Below are positions 6,557 to 15,011 of a stretch of 21,946 nt of DNA, one piece after another. Below the pieces are notes generated by a model. That model was not told where the DNA came from. It was given only the letters and a program-made list of their open reading frames with translations, and ran no database searches. The stretch is from contig JAPPFO010000220.1 of NCBI GenBank assembly GCA_028875175.1, positions 1 to 21,946 on the forward strand, in the 5' to 3' direction. Every line of letters begins with the position of its first letter. Positions within the stretch are counted from its first letter, which is position 1. The translations under genes were made by a program, and so were the position numbers. The stretch comes from Chloroflexota bacterium. Its GTDB lineage: Bacteria > Chloroflexota > UBA11872.

Positions 6557-7093
6557 GTGGCAACTCGAGCGCAAAAGGCCGCCATGGTGGACGCGCTCTC
6601 CGACCAGTTGGCCGCAGCGCCGCTCAGTATCGTGTCGGGCTTCGCCAACCTGTCGGTCGCGGACCAGCAGGCGCTGCGCAGCCAGATCCGGGCGCAGGGC
6701 GCGACGCTGCGAGTAATCAAGAACAGCCTGGCCGCGCTGGCGGCCAATAAGGCGGGGATCCAGGGTCTGGATGCCCTGCTGGCCGGTCAGTCGGCGTTCA
6801 CGTTCAGCGGCGAAGACGTGACGGCCGCGGCGCGTGTGCTGCGCGACTTCTCGCAGCAACACCCGACGGTCGAGATTCGCGGCGGGGCACTCAACGGCGA
6901 GGTGCTGGACGGTGACCGGGTGCTGCGGCTGGCGGCGATCCCTGGGCGAGAGCAGCTGAACGCAGAGGTCGTGTGGGCGATCGGCTCACCGATTTCCAAC
7001 CTGGTGCATACGTTGGATGGATTGATCTCAGGACTGGTATTCGCGCTGCAGGAGCGCGTTGACCAATTGCAAGCTGCCGAAGGAGGCGCGTGA
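6557..7093 (+). CDS. rplJ: 50S ribosomal protein L10
   Basis: A 178-aa L10, which anchors L7/L12 dimers to the ribosome and, with L12, binds the leader upstream. The N-terminal domain begins ATRAQKAAMVDALSDQL, with a conserved IKNSLAALAANKAG segment. The C-terminal helix (SNLVHTLDGLISGLVFALQERVDQL) is the L12-docking spine. I chose GTG 6557 because AGGAGG is 8 nt upstream; ATG 6551 would add two residues (Met-Pro) but leaves only 2 nt of spacing. The stop TGA overlaps the rplL ATG by one base (TGATG), so the two are translationally coupled, which helps give the high L12:L10 ratio when combined with the strong rplL site. Confidence 0.94.
   Translation: MATRAQKAAMVDALSDQLAAAPLSIVSGFANLSVADQQALRSQIRAQGATLRVIKNSLAALAANKAGIQGLDALLAGQSAFTFSGEDVTAAARVLRDFSQQHPTVEIRGGALNGEVLDGDRVLRLAAIPGREQLNAEVVWAIGSPISNLVHTLDGLISGLVFALQERVDQLQAAEGGA
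7081..7086 (+). promoter_or_regulatory. Perfect Shine-Dalgarno (AGGAGG) of rplL
   Basis: AGGAGG lies within the last codons of rplJ, 6 nt before ATG 7093. The in-frame GTG at 7090 would leave only 3 nt, so ATG is preferred. A strong site is expected because L12 is made in excess of other ribosomal proteins. Confidence 0.7.
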
Positions 7094-7473
7094 TGGCCAA
7101 GGTAACGAAGGACGACATTCTCGAATCGCTCGATTCCATGACCGTGCTCGAGCTTTCGGAGCTGGTTGAGGCGTTGAAGGAGAAGTACAACGTCTCCGGC
7201 GCGCCGATGGCCGTGGCCGCCGTAGCGGCCGACAACGGCGCAGCCCCGGCCGAAGTGGAGCAAACGGAATTCTCCGTGGAAATCACCAGCGCGGGCCAGC
7301 GCAAGATCCAGGTCATCAAGGCCGTGCGCGAGATCACGGGTCTTGGATTGCGCGAGGCCAAGGCGGTGGTGGACGCGGCGCCCGGCTCAATCAAGGATGG
7401 CCTGTCGCGTGAGGAAGCCGACGCCATGGTTGCGAAACTGGAAGAGGTGGGCGCGACCGTCGAGGTCAAGTAG
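7093..7473 (+). CDS. rplL: 50S ribosomal protein L7/L12
   Basis: A 126-aa stalk protein that recruits and stimulates translational GTPases. It has an N-terminal dimerisation helix pair (about 5-35, LSELVEALKEKYNV), an Ala-rich hinge (40-56) and a C-terminal globular domain with the signature KIQVIKAVREITGLGLREAK (71-90). Length is normal. It is the last gene of the ribosomal run. rpoB is the usual next gene in bacteria, but a glycosyltransferase begins 65 nt downstream with no convincing terminator between. Confidence 0.97.
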   Translation: MAKVTKDDILESLDSMTVLELSELVEALKEKYNVSGAPMAVAAVAADNGAAPAEVEQTEFSVEITSAGQRKIQVIKAVREITGLGLREAKAVVDAAPGSIKDGLSREEADAMVAKLEEVGATVEVK

Positions 7474-7538
7474 CGCGCATGGCGCAGGCGGGCGGCGGAC
7501 CATCGCCCGCGATCCGTAGAGCATAGGGTCGGCCGAGC

Positions 7539-8405
7539 ATGATCGATGCCGTGGTCGTGGCCCACGGGCAGGCGGATGTTGTGAGCCGCGCGGCTCGCAG
7601 CATCCGCTCGGCGGGAGACATGGTGCGGTCGCTGACGATCGTGGATACGGCAGGCGATCAGGCGCTGGCCGACCTGGCGGACGACGCGCCGCTCGCGGCG
7701 ACCGTACTTCCGTGTCCTGCGAATCCCGGTTATGGGTCCGCCGCGAACGCGGGTGTCGACCTGGGGCGGGCGCCGCTGGTGCTGGTGGCCAACGCCGACG
7801 TATGGGTGCATCACGGCGCGCTGGACGAACTGGCGCGGGCACTGGACGAGGCTCCGGACGCGGCCTGCGCCGGACCGCTGCTGCTGAATACGGACGGATC
7901 GCCGCAGGACTCCGCGTTTGCGTTTCCCGGCCTGGGCCAGGCGGTCTCCGACCTGCTTCCGCTCCCGGCCCGGGTGCGCGGATCCCGCCTGAATGGCCGG
8001 CTCTGGTCGGACGGGCCGGCACGAGACGTGGGCTACGTGCTGGGCGCGTTCATGCTGATTCGGCGTCGAGCGCTTGAACTGGTGGGCGGGTTCTCGTCCG
8101 CCTATTGGATGTACGCAGAGGAAGTCGATCTCTGCCGGCGGTTCCGGGACGACGGCTGGCGGGTCTTGTACGTCCCAACCGCGCATGTGACGCACCTCCG
8201 CGCGGCCACGACATCCGCCCGCGACATCGAAATGCTGCCGCAGCTGTACCGCAGCCGGGCGCGCTGGTACCGACGGCATAGCGCCAGGCCAATGGCCAGC
8301 GCCGCGATCGGCTTGATGTGGCTGGGGCTGGGCCTTCGCGCGCGCCTGCCGGGCTCGCGGCGCCAGGCGTACGCCGCGGCCCAGGCCGCCTTGAATGGGG
8401 ATTGA
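7539..8405 (+). CDS. Family 2 glycosyltransferase (rhamnosyltransferase-like)
   Basis: A 288-aa GT-A fold enzyme that would add a sugar from a nucleotide-sugar donor to a glycan on the cytoplasmic face of the membrane. Visible motifs are NPGYGSAANAG (62-72), NADVWV (85-90, in the place of the metal-binding DXD) and the acceptor-side block GAFMLIRRRAL then YWMYAEEVDLCRRF (189-202), typical of WbbL/rhamnosyltransferase relatives. The N-terminus is short. No clear Shine-Dalgarno precedes ATG 7539. It is first of five + strand glycan genes and may be read through from rplL. Donor and acceptor are unknown. Confidence 0.9.
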   Translation: MIDAVVVAHGQADVVSRAARSIRSAGDMVRSLTIVDTAGDQALADLADDAPLAATVLPCPANPGYGSAANAGVDLGRAPLVLVANADVWVHHGALDELARALDEAPDAACAGPLLLNTDGSPQDSAFAFPGLGQAVSDLLPLPARVRGSRLNGRLWSDGPARDVGYVLGAFMLIRRRALELVGGFSSAYWMYAEEVDLCRRFRDDGWRVLYVPTAHVTHLRAATTSARDIEMLPQLYRSRARWYRRHSARPMASAAIGLMWLGLGLRARLPGSRRQAYAAAQAALNGD

Positions 8406-8410
8406 CGGCA

Positions 8411-9175
8411 ATGGCGGCGATCAGCGCAATCGTTATCGCCCGGAATGAAGAGGCGAATGTCGGCGACTGCCTCGCGACCGTGGCCTGGGCCGACGAACGC
8501 CTGGTCATCGACGCATTCAGTACGGACGGGACCACCCAGGGCCTGCCGCCCGACGTTCGCCTGATCGAGCGCGGCTGGACCGATTTTGCCGACCAGCGCA
8601 ACGCCGGACTGCGCCTGGCCGTTCATGATTGGGTGGTATTCGTTGATGCCGACGAGCGGGTTCCGCCGAAGCTCAGCCAGGAAATTCAGACTCGGGCGGG
8701 AACGGAGGCGTTTACCGGCTATTGGGTTCCGCGCCGCAACCGGATATTTGGCCGGTGGATGCGCGGGGCTGGGTGGTGGCCCGACTACCAGTTGCGAATC
8801 ATGAACCGCCAGTACGCCGCCTACGTATCCGATCGGTCGATCCACGAGCTGGTGGACGTGAAGGGGACCGCGGGGCACATGGCGCACCACCTGGAGCATC
8901 TGAGCTATACGAGTGTGGCCCAGTTCAGGGCGCGACAGCGGCTCTACGCCGACGCGGTGGCCGACGACTACTACCGGTCCGGTATGCGCCGGCGATTCAC
9001 GGCGGTTGCGCTGCAACCCTTGCGGGAGTTCTGGCGGCGGCTAGTCAGTCTGCGCGGTTATGAGGACCGTGGTGTTGGCGTACTGCTGGCGACGTTGATG
9101 GCTGAGCACGAATGGCGGGTTCAGCGAGCGCTGCGCGCCCGCTGGAAGGCGGACGGCGGAGGGATGTCCCGGTGA
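8411..9175 (+). CDS. Family 2 glycosyltransferase (WaaE/KdtX-like)
   Basis: A 254-aa GT-A enzyme starting 5 nt after the previous gene. It shows AIVIARNEEANV (5-16), the metal-binding DADERV (79-84), DFADQRNAG (58-66) and the block MRGAGWWPDYQLRIMNR (117-133). This combination is typical of the lipopolysaccharide-core beta-1,4-glucosyltransferase-like (WaaE/KdtX) branch of family 2. The organism need not make LPS; this branch is widespread in cell-surface glycan loci. The C-terminal ~90 residues carry amphipathic helices. ATG 8411 gives the normal family N-terminus. Its stop overlaps the next start in GTGA. Confidence 0.9.
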   Translation: MAAISAIVIARNEEANVGDCLATVAWADERLVIDAFSTDGTTQGLPPDVRLIERGWTDFADQRNAGLRLAVHDWVVFVDADERVPPKLSQEIQTRAGTEAFTGYWVPRRNRIFGRWMRGAGWWPDYQLRIMNRQYAAYVSDRSIHELVDVKGTAGHMAHHLEHLSYTSVAQFRARQRLYADAVADDYYRSGMRRRFTAVALQPLREFWRRLVSLRGYEDRGVGVLLATLMAEHEWRVQRALRARWKADGGGMSR

Positions 9176-10113
9176 CGCCGCTCCGATCGGTCACGGCGGT
9201 GGTGGTGACCTGGAACTCCGCGGCTGACATCGGGCCATGCCTGGCAGCGCTGATCGCCGCCGAGGGTGAGATTCCGGGATGTCTTGACATAATTGTGATC
9301 GACAACGACTCCGGCGACAGGACCGCGGAGGTTGTGGGTACGCAGTTTCCACGGGCCAGCCTCACTCAGGCCCATCGCAACCTGGGATTCGGCGCGGCGG
9401 CCAACATCGGGATAGCCGAGGCCACGGGTGACGCGGTGCTGCTGATAAACCCGGATGCGCACCTGGAGTCGGGCGCGCTGGGGGCGATGTTGACCCATCT
9501 TGGGAGCGACCCAGATTTGGGGTGCGTGGCTCCAATGCACGTGGCGGACGGTGAGCCGGCGGCTTCGCCCGGTCGTCGACTGCCTACCCTGGCGGCGGCC
9601 GTAACCGACGGGACGATCGTCGAACGATTCATGCCCGATCTACCAGCGTTGCGCCGGTACTACATGCGCGACGGAGCGGACGACGATCCCGAGTGGTTGA
9701 CCGGCGCGTGCCTGTGCTTCCGGCGCAGCGCGCTGGCCGAGACGGGCGGGTTCGATGTCGGGTACGAGATGTACGTGGAGGAGGTGGATCTGCTGCGCGA
9801 ATTGGGCCTTCGCGGCTGGCGCTGCGGGGTCACGCGGAATGCCGCTGTCCGACACCGCGGCGGGGCAAGTTCCGAACAGGATCCGGTTGCTCGCGAGCGG
9901 CGATTTTTCGCCAGCCGATATCGCTATGTCGGCAAGACCTGGGGCTGGCCGGTGGCCAGGCTAATGCGCCTGTTGGTGGCGATTAGCGGCGTCCTGCGTC
10001 TGCTTGAGCAGTTCGTGCGCGTGTTGCGCCCGAGGTCCCGCGCCGACGCGCGGCGTGAATTGCGCCAGATCGCGGCCGTAACTCTCTGGCAGTGGACCGG
10101 GTGGCGACGCTAG
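9172..10113 (+). CDS. Family 2 glycosyltransferase (rhamnosyltransferase-like)
   Basis: A 313-aa GT-A enzyme. Motifs are VTAVVVTWNS (7-16), VIDNDSGD (42-49), NLGFGAAANIG (70-80), NPDAHL (93-98) and the late acidic block EMYVEEVDLL (199-208), the same architecture as the first transferase of the cluster. The start is GTG 9172, which overlaps the previous stop by 4 nt (GTGA) and follows GGAGGG by 8 nt; the frame is open further upstream but only within the previous gene. A basic C-terminal segment with a hydrophobic stretch (about 258-280) may contact the membrane. Confidence 0.9.
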   Translation: MTPLRSVTAVVVTWNSAADIGPCLAALIAAEGEIPGCLDIIVIDNDSGDRTAEVVGTQFPRASLTQAHRNLGFGAAANIGIAEATGDAVLLINPDAHLESGALGAMLTHLGSDPDLGCVAPMHVADGEPAASPGRRLPTLAAAVTDGTIVERFMPDLPALRRYYMRDGADDDPEWLTGACLCFRRSALAETGGFDVGYEMYVEEVDLLRELGLRGWRCGVTRNAAVRHRGGASSEQDPVARERRFFASRYRYVGKTWGWPVARLMRLLVAISGVLRLLEQFVRVLRPRSRADARRELRQIAAVTLWQWTGWRR

Positions 10114-10127
10114 CCCCGGAAGCGTGT

Positions 10128-11276
10128 GTGAACCCGACCCCACGCGTTCTTTTCATTACCGGCGAGTATCCGCCGCGTATCGGTGGCGTCGGCGACCATG
10201 TTGTCAGGTTGGCGGCGGCCATTGCGGCCCGCGGGTGGGGCTGCCACGTGGCGACGGAGTCCAGATCGGCGAACGATCCAGCCGCTGGGGTTCATGCCGT
10301 GGCAAGCGGGCTGCCGCTACAAGCGGTCATCGATACGCTACGGGTCGTCAGGCGCGTGCGACCGGACGTGGTTCATCTGCACTACCAGGCCGGGGCGTTC
10401 GCGCGACCGGGCGAGCTGATGGGACTGGCCCGGCTGTTGCCAAGCCTGGTGAGTACCAGCCGCCTGGCGGTGACGTTTCACGATCTCCATCAGCCGTACC
10501 TGTTTCCAAAGGCCGGTCGGTTGCGCGAGGCGATGGTTCGCAGCCTGGGGCGGGGTGCGGACGCCGCGATCTATGTTGACGAAGTGGACCGCCGACGGGC
10601 CGTCGCGGAGGGGTACGGTGAAGCGAATGCACATTGGATTCCGGCCGGGCCCACAATCGAACCGCCCGCGTATAGCGGTGGTCGTCGCGCCGCACGAGCG
10701 GTATTGGACCTGGAAACCGACGCGTTCATTGTGGGTTTCTTTGGCTTTCGGCAGCGCAGCAAAGGTATTGAGGTGCTGGCGCATGCCATGCGACGGCCGG
10801 AACTCGCGGGGCCGCGCATGCGCCTGGTCTTGATCGGGGCGGCAGGACCGGCAACCAATGCTCGGCGCGCCGAACCACCAGTTCCGCCAAGCACGTTTGA
10901 TGGTATGCGCCTGGTTGACACCGGCGAGCGGCGGCCCGAGGTGATCTCGCGATGGCTGGCGGCTTGCGATGTTGTCGCGCTCCCGTTTCTCGATGGCCTC
11001 TCGGCGCGCCGCGGGTCGTTTATGAATGCCGTGGCACACGGCGTACCGGTCGTGACGACAGCGCCCCCCGTTGAGGGAACGGTAGACGTTGGAGCGGACG
11101 AGGTGGCGTTCGTAGCGCCAGACGACGCGGCGAGGCTGGCAGCCGCCCTGGCTGAGATTCGCGCCGACTCGGGGCTCCGGCGGCAGCTGGCGCAGGGTTC
11201 GCGGGCCATTGCCGCACGCCACACCTGGGCCGAGATCGCCCGGCGCACGCTTGCTGCCTATGGCTGTCCGGCTTAG
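10128..11276 (+). CDS. Family 4 glycosyltransferase (GT-B fold)
   Basis: A 382-aa retaining GT-B enzyme. The N-terminal domain opens with RVLFITGEYPPRIGGVGDHV, the glycine-rich acceptor-side loop of GT4 enzymes, followed by VVHLHYQAG. The C-terminal domain has GFRQRSKGIEVL and ARRGSFMNAVAHGVPVVTT, corresponding to the donor-binding region; the first Glu of the common E-x7-E motif is replaced, as in some GT4 subgroups. GTG 10128 is preferred over the GTG at 10092, which would overlap the previous gene by 22 nt; GGAAG lies 5 nt upstream. The 3' end overlaps the next gene by 17 nt. Confidence 0.88.
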   Translation: MNPTPRVLFITGEYPPRIGGVGDHVVRLAAAIAARGWGCHVATESRSANDPAAGVHAVASGLPLQAVIDTLRVVRRVRPDVVHLHYQAGAFARPGELMGLARLLPSLVSTSRLAVTFHDLHQPYLFPKAGRLREAMVRSLGRGADAAIYVDEVDRRRAVAEGYGEANAHWIPAGPTIEPPAYSGGRRAARAVLDLETDAFIVGFFGFRQRSKGIEVLAHAMRRPELAGPRMRLVLIGAAGPATNARRAEPPVPPSTFDGMRLVDTGERRPEVISRWLAACDVVALPFLDGLSARRGSFMNAVAHGVPVVTTAPPVEGTVDVGADEVAFVAPDDAARLAAALAEIRADSGLRRQLAQGSRAIAARHTWAEIARRTLAAYGCPA

Positions 11277-13314
11277 CGAAGTCGCCGCCGCCTGGCGCGG
11301 GCGAGCGGAGCGTGTGCCGCAGACGGTGACACCCCTTGCTGGGTTGGTGGCCGTGGTGGTGCTCGGGGCGGTGCTGCGCAGCATGCGACTGCAGCAGCTG
11401 GGGGATTTCGACTTCGATGAGGTCGCGTCGGTCTGGTACGCGCGGTCGCTGCCGCTGGACATCATTGCGGCCATCGCGGAAGCGCCGTTCGAACACCCCC
11501 CGCTCTACTACGTGGCGTTGCACTACTGGACTACATGGTTTGGTGAGCAGGAGCCAATCGTGCGCTGGCTGTCGGTTCCGTATGGCGTACTGCTGATTCC
11601 CGCGACCTATCAGCTTGCGCGGCTGTATCTGCGACCGTGGCCAGCCGTATTCGCGGCCGGCGTGGTGGCGGTCTCGCCGATGCTGGTTTTCTTCAGCCGT
11701 GAGGCCCGCATGTATGCGGCGGCGGCGCTGTTCGGCACGCTGGCGCTGTGGCTGTTCGAGCGCGCGATGCGGCGCGGCCGGCGCCGCGACTGGGTGTGGC
11801 TGGCGCTGACCATCGTGATCGGCGCCTATGTCGACTACACAGCCGCCCTGGCGGTGGTAGCGATGAATCTCACGCTCCCGTGGCGCTTTCGCCAACAGCG
11901 CCGACGCGTCGTTGCGTTTGTTGCAATTGAACTGGCGTGCGTGGCCGCCGCGCTGCCCTGGGTCTTGCTGGCGCGCGGTGTTCAGGACAGTCTGCCGGCG
12001 TTTGGAAGCGGCAGCCTGGGGCTGGGCCTGATCCAAGAGGTGGCGGCCAGTGCCTGGCTGGACGTCTTCGTGGGCGACGCGGCGGTGCGCGGCGGCGGAC
12101 GGGCAGGCGCCCTGGTCGCTGGGGTGCTTGGCGCCCTCGTCATCGTTGGCGCGGCCCTGGCTCTGGCGCGTCGCACAGCCGGATTGCTATTGGCGCAGGT
12201 TGCAGCCGTGCTCGGATTCCTGGCGCTGCTGCTGATCTTCGACAAGGACTATCAATCTCGCTACCTGCTTCCCGCAATTCCGACGCTGGCTGTCGTGGCG
12301 GCGATTCCCCTCAGCCTGGCGCCGCGCCGCGCCTGGGTTATGGCGCCGGCGGCCGCGGTGGTGGTTGCCGCACTGGCGGGTCCGGTGTATGCGTCGCGGG
12401 CCTACTACGACGACTACCGGCGGGGAGATTACCGGTCGATTACAGCAACCATCGAAAACCTGGCCCGGCCACAGAGGCCGGATCGCGATGGCGGTAAATT
12501 CAGGGACGCGGTGGTGCTGGCCGGTCCCTGGCAGGGCTGGTACTGGCGGCACTATTTCCCAGGCTTTTTGGACAAAGTCGACGTTTGGTTCCTGCCGGAG
12601 GAGGTTCCACCGGCGGTAACGGCCGAAGAGGTCAAAAAAAAGCTCCAGCGTGCTGCCGACAATCATCGGCGGCTGTGGGTCGTGTTGGCGGGATTGGAGC
12701 AGGCCGATCCCGAAGGACATGTGGAGGCCTGGCTCAGCTCCCAATGGCAGGCGCGGTCCGAGATCTATCGGAACGGCGTCCTCCAGCTCTATATGACGAA
12801 CGTGCTGGACCTGGTAAATCGGCGCGGCTACGTCAAGCTTGATCAGGATTTTGAAATTGAACGGGTCCAGTTCAGCGGTGCGCGCGCCGACCAGGGGCCG
12901 CGCGAGGCGGGCGATGGGGTCCGCTTTACGGTATTTGTCCGCGCTATGCGATCCGTGGACTACGACCTACGCCTGCGCGTATGGCTGCGGACTCCGAGCG
13001 GAGTGATCTACGCTAAAGATCTGTACGCTCAGGACCGCTTCCTGCGACGCACAAGCCAGTGGCAGGCAGGTGACGAGCACCAACTCCGCACCGCTCTCTG
13101 GGTGCCGGCGGAGGCGGAGCCGGGATCGTACGAGGCGTTTGTCACCTTTCTCCGTCCCGACGATCGGCCGCTGATGGCAGTGGGACGCCTGGCCCGAATC
13201 GACCATCCGGGCGTGGACTATCTCTGGCTGGGACCGGTGGACATCGTGCCCCCCAGCATTCCGATGGCCAGCGAGGCCGGGCTGCGCGAGAGTCTGGGTG
13301 GACCGATTCGCTAG
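11260..13314 (+). CDS. ArnT/PMT-like membrane glycosyltransferase (GT-C fold)
   Basis: A 684-aa integral membrane protein. After a first helix (about 26-41), the periplasmic loop has GDFDFDE (48-54), whose Asp-Glu pair is the catalytic site of GT-C enzymes, and EHPPLYY (78-84). REARMYA (147-153) is also typical. About ten or more hydrophobic segments follow to about residue 395. The rest is a soluble domain, the end of which (about 525-670) looks like a beta-sandwich. Such proteins transfer a sugar from a polyprenyl-phosphate donor to a lipid, glycan or protein outside the membrane. ATG 11260 overlaps the GT4 gene by 17 nt. It is the last gene of the cluster and meets the flippase gene head-on, sharing stop bases CTAG. 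A run of eight A residues (12634-12641) lies within the coding region. Confidence 0.87.
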   Translation: MAVRLSEVAAAWRGRAERVPQTVTPLAGLVAVVVLGAVLRSMRLQQLGDFDFDEVASVWYARSLPLDIIAAIAEAPFEHPPLYYVALHYWTTWFGEQEPIVRWLSVPYGVLLIPATYQLARLYLRPWPAVFAAGVVAVSPMLVFFSREARMYAAAALFGTLALWLFERAMRRGRRRDWVWLALTIVIGAYVDYTAALAVVAMNLTLPWRFRQQRRRVVAFVAIELACVAAALPWVLLARGVQDSLPAFGSGSLGLGLIQEVAASAWLDVFVGDAAVRGGGRAGALVAGVLGALVIVGAALALARRTAGLLLAQVAAVLGFLALLLIFDKDYQSRYLLPAIPTLAVVAAIPLSLAPRRAWVMAPAAAVVVAALAGPVYASRAYYDDYRRGDYRSITATIENLARPQRPDRDGGKFRDAVVLAGPWQGWYWRHYFPGFLDKVDVWFLPEEVPPAVTAEEVKKKLQRAADNHRRLWVVLAGLEQADPEGHVEAWLSSQWQARSEIYRNGVLQLYMTNVLDLVNRRGYVKLDQDFEIERVQFSGARADQGPREAGDGVRFTVFVRAMRSVDYDLRLRVWLRTPSGVIYAKDLYAQDRFLRRTSQWQAGDEHQLRTALWVPAEAEPGSYEAFVTFLRPDDRPLMAVGRLARIDHPGVDYLWLGPVDIVPPSIPMASEAGLRESLGGPIR

Positions 13315-14858
13315 TCGTCACCGCGCGGGGTGAACATTGAGCGGCTGATGCCGCCGCTCAGCGCCAATACACTCCCGTAGATCACCAGTCCAGCCGCCGC
13401 GGCCGGGATCCACGGCAAGTCCCGCAGCAGCCAGATTGTGACGGCCAGGCAACCCGCAGCCAGCGTGGGGCGGAGCGCGGGTTCCAGCAGACGCCGCAGC
13501 AGCTGGTCGCGTCGCAGGATCCAGGCCAGCATGACCAGCAGCACCGCTTCGCTGGCAATGGTGGTGGCGGCGGCCGCCAGGAAACCGAATATCGGCACGA
13601 GCGCCAGGTTGGCGCCGACGTTGAAGAGCGTCGTTACCAGGAATGCCGGCGTGAGCCACCACTGGCGGTCGAGAGAGATCACCACGTACTGCAACGTTCC
13701 ATTGCAATAGCTGAGCGGCAGGAACCAGATCAGGATCGCCAGAGCCTGCGCCGTGAAGGGGAGGAACTCCTCACCGAGCAAGGCTCCGACCAGGGGCTGG
13801 GCGTAGGCGAATAGCAGCACGACGGCAGGCGCCGCGAACGAGATCAAGACCCGCCACGTACGGGCCAGCCAGCGGCCCAGGGCTTCCGGATCCTCGGCCG
13901 CCCGCGCCATGAGCGGGAATGCCGCCAGCACGACGGCCGCGGGGACGGCATTCAGCGCGTTGATGAACTTGTAGGCGGCGCTGTAATGCCCCACGACGGT
14001 CGTGCCCTCGATGGCTTGCAGGATCAGGATGTCCAGTTGCACGAAGGCCGTGGCCAGCAGGCCATTGAGCATGAGCGGGAATCCCGACGCCAGCAGATCG
14101 CGCCGGTGTCCGAGGCCTTGCCGGCCCGTTCGCAGCAGGTCGAATCCCACGGGCCGTGCCAGCACCAGCAAGGACGCCGTGCCCGAGGCCGTACCGGCGA
14201 TGGCCAGGCCGATCACGCCGGTGCCGGCCCCCAGCAGTACAAGGCCCAATCCCACCGTTAGCGCCGAGGCCCCGGCGGCGACCAGGCCCCGGCGGTCCAT
14301 GCGTTCCCATGCGCCGTAGACCGAGGCGTAGGCCTGGCCCAGGGCGGTGGGCAGCAGGCCGGCAGCCAGGATTGCCGCGGTGACTACCGTGGCTTCGGAC
14401 ACCGAGCCGGTCGCGTAATAGATCAGGGCCAGGCCCAGCATGAGCGGGATGCTCAGCGTCACCAGGCGCAAGCGGATGACCAGGCCCGCCCCAAATCGAG
14501 GCCGAAGATCCACACCGCGTCGAGCGATATCGCGCGTGAGAACCGTGCCCAGCCCGAAGTCCGTCAGCGCTCCGAAGTAGGTGAGGAGATTGATCGCAAA
14601 GGCGTATTCGCCGTAGCGCGGGGGGCCGAGGACGCGCAGCGCGACAATCCAGAAGACCCAGAACACGGCGCGGTCAAAGCCGCTGGCCAGCAGCGGCGTG
14701 AGGGCGTTGCGCGTGAACCGGCCGCGCGCCGCCGCTTCCGTTCGCAGCTCAGGCGGGGCGACGGGCCGTCCGCTCAGGATGGCCAGATATCCCGCTGCCA
14801 GCACGGCGATAACCGAACCGGCGGCAACCATGGCCGGACCCAGAGTGGCCTCAGGCAT
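13311..14858 (-). CDS. Oligosaccharide flippase (Wzx/PST-like, MOP superfamily)
   Basis: A 515-aa protein with about 14 hydrophobic segments that would move lipid-linked glycans from the inner to the outer face of the membrane. Segments typical of the polysaccharide transporter family include LRVLGPPRYGEYAFAINLL (start of the core), LTDFGLGTVLTRDIAR and the mid-protein GHYSAAYKFINALNAVP. The first ~30 residues hold an extra hydrophobic segment not always present in the family. ATG 14858 has no Shine-Dalgarno (the upstream bases are C-rich), so the start could be further in, for example at Met10. It is convergent with the glycosyltransferase cluster, and its likely cargo is that cluster's product. 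Confidence 0.88.
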   Translation of the reverse strand: MPEATLGPAMVAAGSVIAVLAAGYLAILSGRPVAPPELRTEAAARGRFTRNALTPLLASGFDRAVFWVFWIVALRVLGPPRYGEYAFAINLLTYFGALTDFGLGTVLTRDIARRGVDLRPRFGAGLVIRLRLVTLSIPLMLGLALIYYATGSVSEATVVTAAILAAGLLPTALGQAYASVYGAWERMDRRGLVAAGASALTVGLGLVLLGAGTGVIGLAIAGTASGTASLLVLARPVGFDLLRTGRQGLGHRRDLLASGFPLMLNGLLATAFVQLDILILQAIEGTTVVGHYSAAYKFINALNAVPAAVVLAAFPLMARAAEDPEALGRWLARTWRVLISFAAPAVVLLFAYAQPLVGALLGEEFLPFTAQALAILIWFLPLSYCNGTLQYVVISLDRQWWLTPAFLVTTLFNVGANLALVPIFGFLAAAATTIASEAVLLVMLAWILRRDQLLRRLLEPALRPTLAAGCLAVTIWLLRDLPWIPAAAAGLVIYGSVLALSGGISRSMFTPRGDD

Positions 14859-14877
14859 TGGGGAAGGGGAGGGGGCG

Positions 14878-14887
14878 GGCCCGGGCC
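14878..14887. repeat. 10-bp perfect palindrome upstream of the flippase gene
   Basis: GGCCCGGGCC lies 20 bp before the flippase start in the spacer shared with the divergent zinc-ribbon gene. It may be a binding site, but such palindromes arise easily at this GC content. Confidence 0.2.
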
Positions 14888-15011
14888 AGGAGCAGGACCA
14901 CCGTCATGGCCGCAGGCCCGCCATTACATCAATCGAAACCATTCCCAAAGTGTGACGCAGGTTGGGTGTTTTCTTTTTTGTTGCCGCAGTTGGGCTACCC
15001 TGAAGTTGACG

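Noticed and set aside
6891..8411. Minus-strand frame of 506 codons across rplJ, rplL and the first glycosyltransferase
   Set aside because: It overlaps three certain genes and has no coherent domain.
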